Assembly (NCBI GenBank): GCA_964410965.1
Contig: CAYPIY010000007.1
Span: forward strand, 186,001-250,000
Length of the DNA stretch: 64,000 bases
Reading direction: 5' to 3'
DNA from: JBBIRG01 sp964410965
GTDB taxonomy: Bacteria > CLD3 > SB21 > JBBIRG01
Below are positions 44,652 to 54,500 of the stretch, piece by piece. Both the position numbers and the translations under genes were made by a program. The notes beneath the pieces were generated by a model. It did not search any database and was not told where the DNA came from. It saw only the letters and a list, made by a program, of their open reading frames with translations. How positions within the stretch are numbered: the stretch's first letter is position 1; every line of letters starts with the position of its first letter.

Positions 44652-45086
44652 TTGAAAATACTCATTCTTCAGGGGCCGAACCTGAACCTGCTCGGCGAAC
44701 GCGAACCGGCCGTTTACGGAAAAGACACATTGGATGATATTCACAGGCTCATCCGGGAAACGTTTCCGGAAACTGAATTCACGTTTTACCAGTCTAATCA
44801 CGAAGGCGCACTGATTGACAAACTGCACGAAGTCCGAAAAACCCATCAGGGTGCGGTGTTTAATCCCGGCGCATACACGCATTATTCGGTCGCCCTAAGG
44901 GATGCTGTTGCTTCGATTCAAATTCCTGTGATTGAAGTTCATCTGTCAAACATTTTCGCGCGCGAGGAATTCCGTAAACATTCGGTTGTAACGCCGGTCT
45001 GCAAAGGCATGATCTGCGGGCTTGGAGCGAAGGGTTATGTTCTGGCGGTACGGGCTTTATCTTTAGCGCAAATTGACCTAAATTAA
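44652..45086 (+). CDS. aroQ: 3-dehydroquinate dehydratase, type II
   Basis: Third step of the shikimate pathway: dehydration of 3-dehydroquinate. The start is TTG at 44652, with GGGG about 7 bp upstream. The resulting 144 residues match the family length of about 145, while the longer frame would add a hydrophobic, unrelated head. Motifs: ILILQGPNLNLLGEREPAVYG with catalytic Tyr22, FYQSNHEGALIDKLHE, FNPGAYTHYSVALRDA, PVIEVHLSNIFAREEFRKHS. It stands alone in its transcription unit. Confidence 0.94.
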   Translation: MKILILQGPNLNLLGEREPAVYGKDTLDDIHRLIRETFPETEFTFYQSNHEGALIDKLHEVRKTHQGAVFNPGAYTHYSVALRDAVASIQIPVIEVHLSNIFAREEFRKHSVVTPVCKGMICGLGAKGYVLAVRALSLAQIDLN

Positions 45087-45099
45087 TACAAGAATTAAG

Positions 45100-45147
45100 C
45101 TGCAGAAGAAACTATGATTTTAATTTCATCTGCCCGACTTTCTGCAG
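45100..45147. repeat. 8-bp inverted repeat between aroQ and the YCF48-like gene
   Basis: CTGCAGAA (45100-45107) and TTCTGCAG (45140-45147) are inverted around 32 bases. No U-tract follows, so it is not a clear terminator; it may be a leader structure of the lipoprotein gene. Confidence 0.35.
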
Positions 45148-45183
45148 GAAGAAGTCATTGACAATAAATCAGGAGGCGTACTT

Positions 45184-46419
45184 ATGAGAAATTTTATGAT
45201 GTTCGTAAGTGCATTCATCATCCTGAATGCGTGTGAAAAAAATAGTGATGGCGATGATTTATGTCAACTGCTCACTTTATCGGGAGGCGATCCTGGTCTT
45301 AAATTAGATTGCCATGATGTAATCGCAGATTTGACAACTCAATACGACAATTTTGGCCGTATCACGGATATCATTTATGATATCCGGTGCAAGAATTCTT
45401 CCGAACACTACACCGGGCATGTGTGGAATATTCACCGCGATAGTCTGGGAAGCGTAATTTCTTATGACGCCACAATAAATGGCGACTCGTGCCATTTCGG
45501 ACCTCCCTATGAACCTCCACCTCCTCCTACATCCGGTTGGACAAAACAAGCTTTCAGTTCAACAGCAAATTTATGGGATATTTTTTTTGTTGATGATTTA
45601 AACGGAACCGTTGTTGGAGACAGCGGAATAATCGGACGTACCACCAACGGCGGAAACACCTGGATCATCCAGCGAAAGGATGGCATGGGATTTTTCAATC
45701 GCGTTTTCTTTATTAATTCAGCAGTCGGGTGGATTGTATCAACCCAGGGAAATGTTCTTAAAACAACCGATGGAGGAATAAACTGGTACACCCAAAACAG
45801 CAATACTATAGAAAATCTGAATTGGTGTTATTTTAAAAATGAAGATTATGGATGGGCCGTCGGATTCAACGGAACACTCATTCGAACATTGAACGGAGGC
45901 TCGACGTGGACTGTACAAACGACCGGAGTCAATGATTTTTTATACAGCGTATATTTTCCTGTTTCGTCGACAGGTTATTGTGTCGGATGGAACGGTACCA
46001 TTATTAAAACCACCGATATCGGAAGTACGTGGTACTCATTATCCAGCGGTACCACCCAGTTTCTTCGATCCGTTCATTTTGAAAGCACTACAACCGGTTT
46101 TGTATCGGGCGATAACGGCGCCATAATGAAGACCACCGATAACGGCGCTCATTGGTTTATGCAATCATCCGGAGTGTCTGTTTGGTTAAACACTATTTTC
46201 TTTCATGATGAATATACCGGTTGGGTAGTTGGTGCAACTGGTCATATTTTAAACTCTACAAACGGCGGAACACTTTGGAGCAAACAGCCTTCGGGCATCT
46301 CTGATGATTTATTTTCCGTTATTTTTATTACTTCTCAGACCGGATGGGTTTGCGGTGCCCATGGAACGATTCTAAAAACTACCAATGGGGGCCAACCGCT
46401 TGCTGAAAAAATCCGCTGA
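45184..46419 (+). CDS. YCF48-like beta-propeller lipoprotein, 411 aa
   Basis: A lipoprotein signal ends in ILNAC (Cys17). The first 110 residues are a separate small domain of unknown type (DCHDVIADLTTQYDNFGRI...). A proline-rich linker follows, then a propeller of about seven YCF48-type blades, each with G-TT-NGG-TW (TTNGGNTWIIQ, TLNGGSTWTVQ, TTDNGAHWFMQ). In plants and cyanobacteria Ycf48 assists photosystem II, but in other bacteria such propellers are general surface or periplasmic proteins. AGGAGG sits 7 bp before the ATG. Its codon use is A/T-richer than its neighbours. Confidence 0.9.
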   Translation: MRNFMMFVSAFIILNACEKNSDGDDLCQLLTLSGGDPGLKLDCHDVIADLTTQYDNFGRITDIIYDIRCKNSSEHYTGHVWNIHRDSLGSVISYDATINGDSCHFGPPYEPPPPPTSGWTKQAFSSTANLWDIFFVDDLNGTVVGDSGIIGRTTNGGNTWIIQRKDGMGFFNRVFFINSAVGWIVSTQGNVLKTTDGGINWYTQNSNTIENLNWCYFKNEDYGWAVGFNGTLIRTLNGGSTWTVQTTGVNDFLYSVYFPVSSTGYCVGWNGTIIKTTDIGSTWYSLSSGTTQFLRSVHFESTTTGFVSGDNGAIMKTTDNGAHWFMQSSGVSVWLNTIFFHDEYTGWVVGATGHILNSTNGGTLWSKQPSGISDDLFSVIFITSQTGWVCGAHGTILKTTNGGQPLAEKIR

Positions 46420-46542
46420 TTTCGTAAAAAAAACTGAAAAAAATTAGACCTTAACACATGAAATGGATTCACAGAAAAATAGATTGAATTTTAATCTTTT
46501 GTTTCTTTTTTTTGATATCCGTGATTACTGGTTATGATGATC

Positions 46543-46665
46543 TCAACGGAAATTTCGATAATTAATATCAATATCTTTTTTAAACCCCGGATATCCGTGA
46601 TAGGCCACGGCATATCCCCCAACGATCATGTAGAGAACGTTATGCTTTTCGAGATTTGCCAAATC
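46543..46665 (-). pseudogene. Fragment of a nucleotidyltransferase (AbiEii/DUF1814-like)
   Basis: A 40-codon stop-to-stop frame with no start encodes ...VLYMIVGGYAVAYHGYPGF followed by KKDIDINYR. The IVGGYAVAYHGYPR-x-DID pattern is the nucleotide-binding core of minimal nucleotidyltransferases, known as toxins or abortive-infection proteins. The frame has stops on both sides and the rest of the domain is missing, so this is a relic. It suggests a lost toxin-antitoxin-type gene here. Confidence 0.65.
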
Positions 46666-46800
46666 TCACCTATGAAATATTTGCCCTGAATTCAAATGAT
46701 ACACTTGGCGGCTGGATTGTCTTGCGAAATCTGAAGATTGCGGCTACAGGATTTTTTAATAAAACCCCAAAATTTCGTTTCCAATAATTTCAATTCTGTA

Positions 46801-46939
46801 GCAACATTTATGTTGCGTATGTCAGATTTAACAATCTTTTTTGCATAGAATTGCGGCTCCGCTTTTGAACCCGTTCAATCCCGAAGGGATTGAATATCAT
46901 TACAAAAAACAAGGCTCATCTCCGATGCCGGAGGCATCG
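46801..46939. repeat. Cluster of three short perfect palindromes
   Basis: GCAACA-ttta-TGTTGC (46801-46816), TTCAATCCC-gaa-GGGATTGAA (46874-46894) and CGATGCC-gga-GGCATCG (46923-46939) occur within 140 bp. Each is a tight hairpin. Such units are typical of intergenic palindromic repeats in FCB-type genomes, but no second copy is in this window. Confidence 0.6.
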
Positions 46940-46970
46940 CACATTCATCCGGCGTTTTATGATCGCTTCC

Positions 46971-47888
46971 TCACCACGGAATATTAATATTCAGATTTCT
47001 CAGTTTTTCCTCTAATTCCTCCCGTTCGCGATTGCGTTTCAGGGTACCGGATTTGTCCAGGAGTCCGCGTTCCACGGCGTAAGCGACCGCTTTTTCCGGG
47101 CGGCCGGAACCGACGAGCCGGATGATCTCAAGTTCAATCCGCGACATCCGCTGGGATTCAAGACGGTAATCAAGGAACGCTTCCCACGTCAGCGGACACC
47201 ACCGGCTCACGATTTCATTCCCGATGATCCCGGCGTAACAGCGGATTTCATACTGCGCGCTGGGATCCATTCTGAGATACAGAAAATGCAGGAGATTGTG
47301 CAGATCGATTTTCCAGTAGGCTTCCGTATAGGTTGACAGCGGAAGGTCTTTGCGGGCCTGTTCACGCGCGACGCCGGACGACAGCCGCTTGTCATACACC
47401 GACCGTATCTGCGACTGAAGCGCCGTTTCTTCGTCTGTCAGTTTTTTGCCCGTCGCAGCATCAAAGAAATCTTCGCTTCCCTGCTTGTTTTTCAGCGACT
47501 GTTTACGCCACTGATCGGGTTTCGTCCGCTGTGCTGAATCGATCGCGACGGAATAGCGCGTGGAATATTCGTTCACGTTTGCCGTACGGTGGCGGATCCA
47601 CTGCCGCCAGGCGTCCATCGGTACGCGTATGTGAAATTTGATTTCGCACATCTCAAACGGCGTGGTATGCAGGTGCCGCATCAGGTAGCGGATCAGCCCG
47701 CGGTCTTCATGCACCTGTTTGGTGCCGGCCCCGTACGACACCCGCGCCGCCTGAACGATCGCGGAATCGGAACCCATGTAATCGATCACGCGTACGAATC
47801 CGTCATCCAGCGCTTTGAATGTTTTTCCGAGGATGGCGTCCATGGCTTTGACGGACGCCCGCTTTATCTTTTCCGCCTTTTTGTTCAT
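46971..47888 (-). CDS. thyX: FAD-dependent thymidylate synthase
   Basis: Makes dTMP from dUMP with methylene-tetrahydrofolate, FAD and NADPH. The ThyX motif RHRx7S is exact: Arg99-His100-Arg101 to Ser109 (RHRTANVNEYS), followed by TRYS. Other family marks are AARVSYGAGTK, LMRHLHTTPFEMCEIKFHI and an RxDLPLSTYTEAYWKIDLHNLLHFLYLRMD-type segment. At 305 aa it is longer than the usual 220-250; the extra part is C-terminal (Glu/Arg-rich helix). No thyA or folA lies nearby. Confidence 0.95.
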   Translation of the reverse strand: MNKKAEKIKRASVKAMDAILGKTFKALDDGFVRVIDYMGSDSAIVQAARVSYGAGTKQVHEDRGLIRYLMRHLHTTPFEMCEIKFHIRVPMDAWRQWIRHRTANVNEYSTRYSVAIDSAQRTKPDQWRKQSLKNKQGSEDFFDAATGKKLTDEETALQSQIRSVYDKRLSSGVAREQARKDLPLSTYTEAYWKIDLHNLLHFLYLRMDPSAQYEIRCYAGIIGNEIVSRWCPLTWEAFLDYRLESQRMSRIELEIIRLVGSGRPEKAVAYAVERGLLDKSGTLKRNREREELEEKLRNLNINIPW

Positions 47889-47978
47889 AAAATCCCGGTT
47901 GAAAAAATGATGACAGGTAATCCGCGGTATTCCGGATGATTTTCATTCCGGTTCGCGGCAAACCCCAGGTGCGCTTTA

Positions 47979-48428
47979 TTACACGCGGTGCATCGACTTG
48001 AAAATGTCCTCATGCTGCGCGAGGACGCGGATGCCCAGTTTATCGGAAATCTTCGTCAGGTTCTCTTTGAGAATGCCGAACGGACAGATCGCGTTCTTGA
48101 TGTCCACAATCATGATCAGCGTGAAAAACTCCTGCATGATTTTCTGGCTCAGGTCCTGGATGTCGCAGTTGCAGTCGGACAGCGTTTTTGTGATGCTGGC
48201 CAGCACGCCGGGCTGGTTCTTGCCGAACGCCGTGACGATGATCCGTCCTTCGGTGCGGTTCAGGTATTTGAACGCGCTCTGGTGCTCCTCGACAGCCCCG
48301 CTTTGCTGGTCAATGCGCTTGATCGTCTCAAACACTATTTTTTTGACGATTTCATCATTCGCCGCCGGCCCGAGCTGGCGTATCGTTTCCTCAATGATCG
48401 ACTTGACTTGTTCTTCGTGAACAGGCAT
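47979..48428 (-). CDS. ACT-domain regulatory protein, 149 aa
   Basis: The N-terminal 60 residues form a helical segment (EEQVKSIIEETIRQLG, IVKKIVFETIKRI). One ACT domain follows (about 62-145): RIIVTAFGKNQPGVLASITKTLSDCNCDIQDLSQKIMQEFFTL, of the UPF0237-like type. Such domains bind amino acids or other small ligands; the protein has no enzymatic part. It starts 18 bp after a sensor kinase stop, with GGAGG before its ATG, so the two are an operon. It could adjust or read the kinase output, but that is inference. Confidence 0.88.
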   Translation of the reverse strand: MPVHEEQVKSIIEETIRQLGPAANDEIVKKIVFETIKRIDQQSGAVEEHQSAFKYLNRTEGRIIVTAFGKNQPGVLASITKTLSDCNCDIQDLSQKIMQEFFTLIMIVDIKNAICPFGILKENLTKISDKLGIRVLAQHEDIFKSMHRV

Positions 48429-48446
48429 GGTAATCCTCCGGTATGG

Positions 48447-49688
48447 TTATGTCGTTTCCCTGATTTGTATCCGCATAATGGTCCCCTCTCCCGACTTGCT
48501 TTCTTTTACGAATATTTTCCCCTGGTGATAATCCTCCATGATCCGCCGTGCGAGGCTGAGTCCCAGTCCCCATCCGCGTTTTTTTGTGCTGTATCCGGGG
48601 CGGAATATGTTGTCTCGGTTCTTCAGCTCGATGCCGCGGCCGTTGTCCTCGATGTCAATCAGAATCCAGCCGCCGTTTTTGAATAGCGTGACTCCGATGC
48701 GGCCGTCGCGGTTCTCGATCGAGTCGATCGCGTTCTTGATGACGTTTTCGGTCACCCAGTTGAACAGCAGCGCGTTGATTTCCGCGTTGGCCTCTTCGGG
48801 ATAAGACTCTTCAAACCGGATCGTGTGTCCCAGCTGGGGTACGCGTTTGCGGAAATAATCCACGGTTTCCCTGATTTGCGGAACGATGTCCTGTTTTTTC
48901 AGGTCCGTAGTGGATCCGATCTGCGAAAACCGCGTTACGATCTTATCGAGCCGCTTCAGGTCTTCTTCGCTTTCGGCGAGGATGTTCAGCGACCGTTCCC
49001 GCCCCTCGGATTCATGCTTCAGGAGTTCCACCCATCCCATCAGGGAGGAAAGGGGCGTGGCCATCTGATGGGCCGTCTCCTTCGCCATGCCGATCCAGAT
49101 CATCCGCTGTTCGCTTCGCTTGATCGTGCTGAACCCGAAGTAGCCGATCAGGATGAACGCCCCGATGATCCCGATCTGCACAAACGGCAGCCATTCGATT
49201 TCGCGGATGATCCTCGTATCGGTGTCGTAATGGATGTAACCTAGAACTGTGTTTTCGTACAATATCGGGATCGGTTCGTTATCGGAGTCCATATCGGCCA
49301 GGATCGCGCGGATCTGCTCGACATGATGAGGCCGGTTGCTGTCGCTGGGAATGTCCGGAATATTGCGCCATGACGACGGTTCCCCGTACGGATCGGTATT
49401 GATGATCGGAAAATCGATGCGCCGGATGATCTCGTCGAAAACAAAACTGTACTCGGTATTGGCGTCCTCAAGCCCGATCCGGGCGATCATCTGGGTGTAA
49501 ATTTTCACGATATGACGCGAGTCGTCACGCAGGCGTTCCACGATGTACTGGGTATAGAGCACGAACCCGAAAATGATCAATACGGCCAGAATGAATAAGC
49601 CGCTCTTTATGTTCACCGTCTTCTGATAGGGATTCCGGATAACGGTTTTTCTCGTCGGGGTCGTGGCTGTAGGATTTTGCGCTGTCAT
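48447..49688 (-). CDS. Membrane sensor histidine kinase, 413 aa
   Basis: Two transmembrane helices (about 30-50 and 170-192) flank a periplasmic sensor region of 120 residues. The kinase core has phospho-acceptor His207 in AKETAHQMATPLSSLMGWVELL, an N box (NWVTENVIKNAIDSIE) and G boxes (DIEDNGRGI, GWGLGLSLARRI). The HAMP domain usual for this topology is not evident. No response regulator is adjacent; an ACT protein follows. The signal is unknown. Confidence 0.93.
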   Translation of the reverse strand: MTAQNPTATTPTRKTVIRNPYQKTVNIKSGLFILAVLIIFGFVLYTQYIVERLRDDSRHIVKIYTQMIARIGLEDANTEYSFVFDEIIRRIDFPIINTDPYGEPSSWRNIPDIPSDSNRPHHVEQIRAILADMDSDNEPIPILYENTVLGYIHYDTDTRIIREIEWLPFVQIGIIGAFILIGYFGFSTIKRSEQRMIWIGMAKETAHQMATPLSSLMGWVELLKHESEGRERSLNILAESEEDLKRLDKIVTRFSQIGSTTDLKKQDIVPQIRETVDYFRKRVPQLGHTIRFEESYPEEANAEINALLFNWVTENVIKNAIDSIENRDGRIGVTLFKNGGWILIDIEDNGRGIELKNRDNIFRPGYSTKKRGWGLGLSLARRIMEDYHQGKIFVKESKSGEGTIMRIQIRETT

Positions 49689-49876
49689 CGGCAGAATGTT
49701 ATAAAGTTTTTTTTTCTATGCAAATAAAATTCCGACATTTCAGTTCCGGATATGCCGGACTGAGTTTTTTTCAGTTCGTTCGGATGAAGGATTGCCTTTC
49801 ACGGATTTTCCGCACATTTTCTTTCCATGGAAAGAGCGGGAAAACCAAACCGGTTCTGGTCAATTTCAAAATGAAA

Positions 49877-51073
49877 TCACTTATCCGGACTCTCTTTTCG
49901 TGCGGATTTAATTCTCGAAAGGATCAGTGCGTTGGAAATGCTTCGCCCTGTGCCTTCTTCGGACTGAGTGACAAGTTTTTTTCCTGTCATCATCGTCACC
50001 GAGCCGCCTCCGTCCAGGTTCACCGCCGACTCACATCCGATCCGGATCATGTACTCCGCGAGCTCCTCCAGGTTCAGCCCGCGGTTTACGGAAGCCGGGT
50101 CACCTTCGGCGCACAGCCAGTACATTTTCTTTTTCCCCGCCGAAATTCCAACGGCGGTCCTCGCGTATTTATCGCGGATGAACCCGAAGGCCGGCGAAGG
50201 GATACGCCGGATCATGTTTTTTCCCTGATGAACCAGCAGGGGATACCCGCCGATCAGTTCGCGAATGCGCCCGTAATCAGGCCGGCTACGGACCATTACG
50301 GTGACTGGTTGCCCGGTTTTCAGCCTCCTCAGCACCGGACGCATCAGCTGTCCGTGGGTGGAAATAATGACCGTGGAATCCGTCAGCACGTTGTTGCCAT
50401 AAACGCTGTCGGCCTGAAGGACAGTGCCGGTCATGGGCGCGCCGACTGAAAACCGTTCTGCGGAAAGAATCAGCTCGTCGCCGTATACGTTCGTGCCGGT
50501 ACGGTTTCCGTAAAATGAATTATAAAGGACCGTTTCCCCGTTCAGCCGCGGACGGTTGAAACCATGAATGGGCAGGGTGTCCCGGCCCGAGATCAGCGCG
50601 CCTTCGAACCGGACCTGCGCGATGAACGGCAGTCCCGGTTCCGGAATGCCGAATGCGAACCATGATTCCGCGGCGTCCTTCACGATTTTTCCGTCCTGAA
50701 CCTGCGCTCCCGAGGGAATGCCTTCCAGCGAAAAAAAATCCCCGTTCACCGCGGCAACGACACTCCCCGGATCCGGCAGCCCCCGGACCAATTCAGAAAG
50801 CGGCAAAGTGGTTCTCAGGCGTTTCCCGGCTTTCAGAGCGCTGATCCTGAGGTCTTTGCGGGACAAGTCCGCTTCGAGTACGTGAATCCGCGTCATGGAA
50901 ACCGGATGCTGATACAGAGTATAGTTTACGCCATCGGTCAGTTCTTTCTTTTTTTTGATCTCTTCCTGCCGGCACGAAAGAACCGGTATGCCCGTAACGG
51001 ATAAAAGAAAAACCAATCCCTGCAAATATTTTTTCAGTGTTGATTTGATCACGCGATTCCCACGTATGCTCAT
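49877..51073 (-). CDS. Phosphodiester glycosidase (NAGPA/DUF2233) family lipoprotein
   Basis: A lipoprotein signal ends in PVLSC (near residue 34), placing it in the envelope. The NAGPA-type domain fills the rest: AVNGDFFSLEGIPSGAQVQDG, RTAVGISAGKKKMYWLCAEG, and ESAVNLDGGGSVTMM followed by GTGRSISNALIL, the family signatures. Relatives remove GlcNAc from phosphodiester-linked glycans or act on related wall polymers. The ATG at 51073 has a weak ribosome site; GTG 51052 with GGGA upstream would give a more usual signal-peptide length. Likely transcribed alone. Confidence 0.88.
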   Translation of the reverse strand: MSIRGNRVIKSTLKKYLQGLVFLLSVTGIPVLSCRQEEIKKKKELTDGVNYTLYQHPVSMTRIHVLEADLSRKDLRISALKAGKRLRTTLPLSELVRGLPDPGSVVAAVNGDFFSLEGIPSGAQVQDGKIVKDAAESWFAFGIPEPGLPFIAQVRFEGALISGRDTLPIHGFNRPRLNGETVLYNSFYGNRTGTNVYGDELILSAERFSVGAPMTGTVLQADSVYGNNVLTDSTVIISTHGQLMRPVLRRLKTGQPVTVMVRSRPDYGRIRELIGGYPLLVHQGKNMIRRIPSPAFGFIRDKYARTAVGISAGKKKMYWLCAEGDPASVNRGLNLEELAEYMIRIGCESAVNLDGGGSVTMMTGKKLVTQSEEGTGRSISNALILSRIKSARKESPDK

Positions 51074-51303
51074 AACCTGAATTTCGCCATAAATAATGTT
51101 TTAATCAATCTTTTTGCGAAACGGAAAATCCTTTCCGTTCTTCCTTTTTTGTTTCGATTTGGCAGCCCGTTTCCCGATGGACGAGGCCCGCAAAAAATTA
51201 TTTGATTGCATGAGAAGGGTGGAATTTTTAAATTGGGCTGGCTTATTGGCCTGACGTCTTCATTTTCTCAACCGGACACCGTCCGCAAAATGATCGGCAA
51301 ATC

Positions 51304-51567
51304 ATGGATATCACCTGGATCGGTTTACTGGGCGGAGCCCTGACCACCGCCGGATTCATACCTCAACTCATCAAAAGCATACGGACAAAAAAAATTGAGG
51401 ACGTTTCTCTTTTCCAGCCTGTCGTGCTCCTCACCGGCATGGGATTCTGGATGGCCTACGGGATTTTTCTCTGTGACATCGCCATCATCCTTGCGAACGG
51501 GATTTCTTTTATCCTGAATGCATGGCTGGTCTTTCTGAAATACAAATATCAGTATAAATCCATATAA
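51304..51567 (+). CDS. SemiSWEET sugar transporter
   Basis: An 87-residue, three-helix protein with the SemiSWEET/PQ-loop pattern: LGGALTTAGFIPQLIKSIRTKKIEDVSLFQPVV, then GMGFWMAYGIF and NGISFILNAWLVFLKY. It works as a homodimer that moves small sugars down their gradient across the inner membrane. It starts 12 bp before the alpha-2-macroglobulin gene and is probably the first gene of that operon; a functional link is not obvious. Confidence 0.93.
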   Translation: MDITWIGLLGGALTTAGFIPQLIKSIRTKKIEDVSLFQPVVLLTGMGFWMAYGIFLCDIAIILANGISFILNAWLVFLKYKYQYKSI

Positions 51568-51579
51568 CGGGAGATCAAA

Positions 51580-54500
51580 ATGAATCAGAAGTTTTTTCTC
51601 GGTTTTATGGCTCTGGCCATAATGATTTTATCCGCCGGCGCGTGGCTTCACGGGCCTGCCGCCGTTACGGGTGAACCCTCCGGCCGTGAATTCATGGCGG
51701 CGGCTCAGTCGGGTGAGCTTCAGGTCGTGTCCGCCACACCCCAGGGGATCGTGGAGGATGTCGACCAGTTTTATTCCATCGTGGTGATTTTCAATAAGCC
51801 GATGGCCGCCTTGCAGGCATTGCCCGAAGGCGACGGGTCGGGACCGCTCGTGATCGATCCTCCCGTCGGCGGAAAATTCCGGTGGCAGGGTACCAATACG
51901 CTGGTGTTCACGCCGTCTAAAAAACTCCCGCTCGCGTCCAGGTTTTCCGTAACGGTTCCCGCGGGAACAAAATCCGTTACCGGAGAAGCGTTAGGCCAAA
52001 GTTACCAATGGTCATTTGAAACCCAGCGCCCGAAGCTGATAAAATCATCGCTGAACGAAACCGCTTCGGGTATCAGCGTCACACCTGTATTTTATTTCCT
52101 GTTTAACCAGACCATGTCGCTGGCTGATATGCGCGGTAAAGTTAAGCTCACGGACAATTCGTCCGGGCGGACCGTTGCACTGAATATCAGCAAAGCCGAT
52201 ACGAACGACCTGAAAGAATACATTTCCAGGCATTATGACTATTATTACTACGATTACAACTCAATAGAAATCCAGTCCCAGATCAAAGACCGCGTTTATA
52301 AAGTCAAAACCGTTTCGGAACTGACACGATCAATGGATTATACGCTTGAGTTCATGCCCGGCCTCAGAGGAGAGGAAGGGAACCTGGGTATGACCGAACC
52401 GAAGCGTTTTTATTTCTCCGTCCATGGCGCGCTTTCTGTGCTTGCATTCCATGAGCCTGTTCATCCCGGCGAATATTCTTCTGTCGAGTTTTCTAACCGC
52501 GTGGAAGCGGACGAACTGGAGAATAAGATTTCCGTCACACCGGCTGCTGAAATCCGTTATATCTACAATTCGTACTGGGACAATCCCAACACGGTGAACA
52601 TTCTGTTTGACCTGAAAGCTCAGACCCGTTATAAAATAAAGATCGACAAGTCACTGACCGACGAGTTCGGACAGGAACTCGGCAGCGTGTACCAGAGTGA
52701 ATTCATGACCGGCGATTACGAACCTGCGGTCACATTCCTTGGCGGCACCCATGTTGTCGAATCCTATCTGGGCCATATGTTTTACGCTTACGCACGCAAT
52801 CCCCAGCAGGTGGACCTGAAAATGGCCAGACTGGACCAGTCCAAACTGATAGAACTGAACCGCCACGACTGGACATGGTCGGAGACGCTGGAATTTATGT
52901 CCTGGGATTTTACATGGAATGGAATACCCCAGGTCGAGTCCAATCAGATGCAGCGTGTTCCGATTGATCTCGACCGCGCGCTGAAGCAGGACAAAAGCGG
53001 CGTCGTGCTTGTCGAAATGAATCATCAGCCGTGGACCTATCCCCAGCGGGCGCTGATTCAGGTCACGGACATGAGTGTTACGGCTAAATTCTCCAGGCTG
53101 AACAATCTAATTCATGTCACTTCCCTGAAAGATGCGTCGCCCGTCGGCGGGGCGTTCCTTGAAATCCGTGACAACGAGGGAAACGTGAAGTGGACCGGAC
53201 AGACCGACGCGGAAGGCTTCGCAAAAACCCCCGGATGGGAAGCCCTGGGCATACAGCCGGCCAGCGAATACTATGAACCCGTCCAGTGGGTCTTCGCACA
53301 GAAAGGCGACCAGAAGGCGTACGCGTATTCCGGCGAAACAATCGAACTGTACCGGTTCAACGTCAATTACAGCTGGGGCGCGCGGAGCACCGACAAGGTC
53401 GATTGCGACCTGTTCACCAACCAGGGCATCTACAGGCCGGGCGACAAGGTGCATATCAAGGGCATCACGCGTACCCTTACCCGGGACCAGTGGACGATCA
53501 ATCCGAACCAGGCGATCGATCTGGAAATAAAAAACCCGGATTACGAAACCATTTACTCTAAGAAACTCATCCCCAACCGGTTCGGCGGCATTACCATGGA
53601 TTACACCATCGAGGAAAACGCGCCGCTGGGGTATTTTTCCATCACCGCTTCCGCCGGTGGACAGCATGTCGCTTCCGAAAGCTTCCAGGTGCAGGAATTC
53701 AAACCGGTCGAAACCGAGGTGACCGTACACACGGATAAAAAATCCTATGTGTGGAGCGAACAACTCGGGGCCACTTTCGACGCGCATTACCTTTTCGGCG
53801 CGCCGATGGGCAACAGCGCCATCCAGTACAGCGTGACGAGGAATTTCCTGGATTATTATCCTCCGGGCCATGACGGCTATTATTTCGGCACGCTCAATGA
53901 GGAGGAATATTATTACCGGGGATACGGGTATCACGGGCATTCTTCCGTCCTGGTCAGCAAAACCGACAAAGTCAGCGCCCGGGGCCTGCTGGATTTCAGC
54001 CTGCCGCTGAATTCTCAGAATTACGCGGAAACATCCCAGCTCGTGATTGAAGGAACGGTGCAGGATAAAAACCGGCAGACGGTAAGCGGACGCGCCTCCG
54101 TCATCGTTCATGCGGGGCAATTCTATATCGGCCTGAAACCCTCAACCACTTTTCACACGCAGGGAACGCCCCTTCCGCTGAATATCCTGACCGTAACCCC
54201 TGAAGGCAAGAAAACCGGCAACCGGAAAGTGACCGTCCAGTTGGTCCGCAGGCAGTGGTTCTCGGCGCGGCAGAAAACCGAAGACGGGTCGTATGAATGG
54301 ACCTCTCAGTCCCGGGATACGGTGGAATCCTCTCAAACGGTCACGACTACGGAGGATGAACTGGCGGTCAGTCTGAATCCCGTCTCGACCGGATATTATC
54401 TCGTAAAAGCCGCCTCGGAAGACAAGTACGGCAACACCATCCGTACAACCTGTTTCGTCTATGTGACCGGGTCCCAGTACACGGGCTGGAAACTGTACAA

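Larger units (their letters stand above)
46420..46970. other. Scarred intergenic region, 551 bp
   Basis: No intact gene. It holds a nucleotidyltransferase remnant (46543-46665) and a set of short perfect palindromes (46651-46667 GAGATTT/AAATCTC, 46801-46816, 46874-46894, 46923-46939). The mixture looks like an old insertion and decay site. Confidence 0.65.

Noticed and set aside
49741..49772. CCGG hairpin followed by a T-run on the plus strand
   Set aside because: It looks like a terminator, but no plus-strand gene lies upstream for it to serve; the neighbouring genes are on the minus strand.
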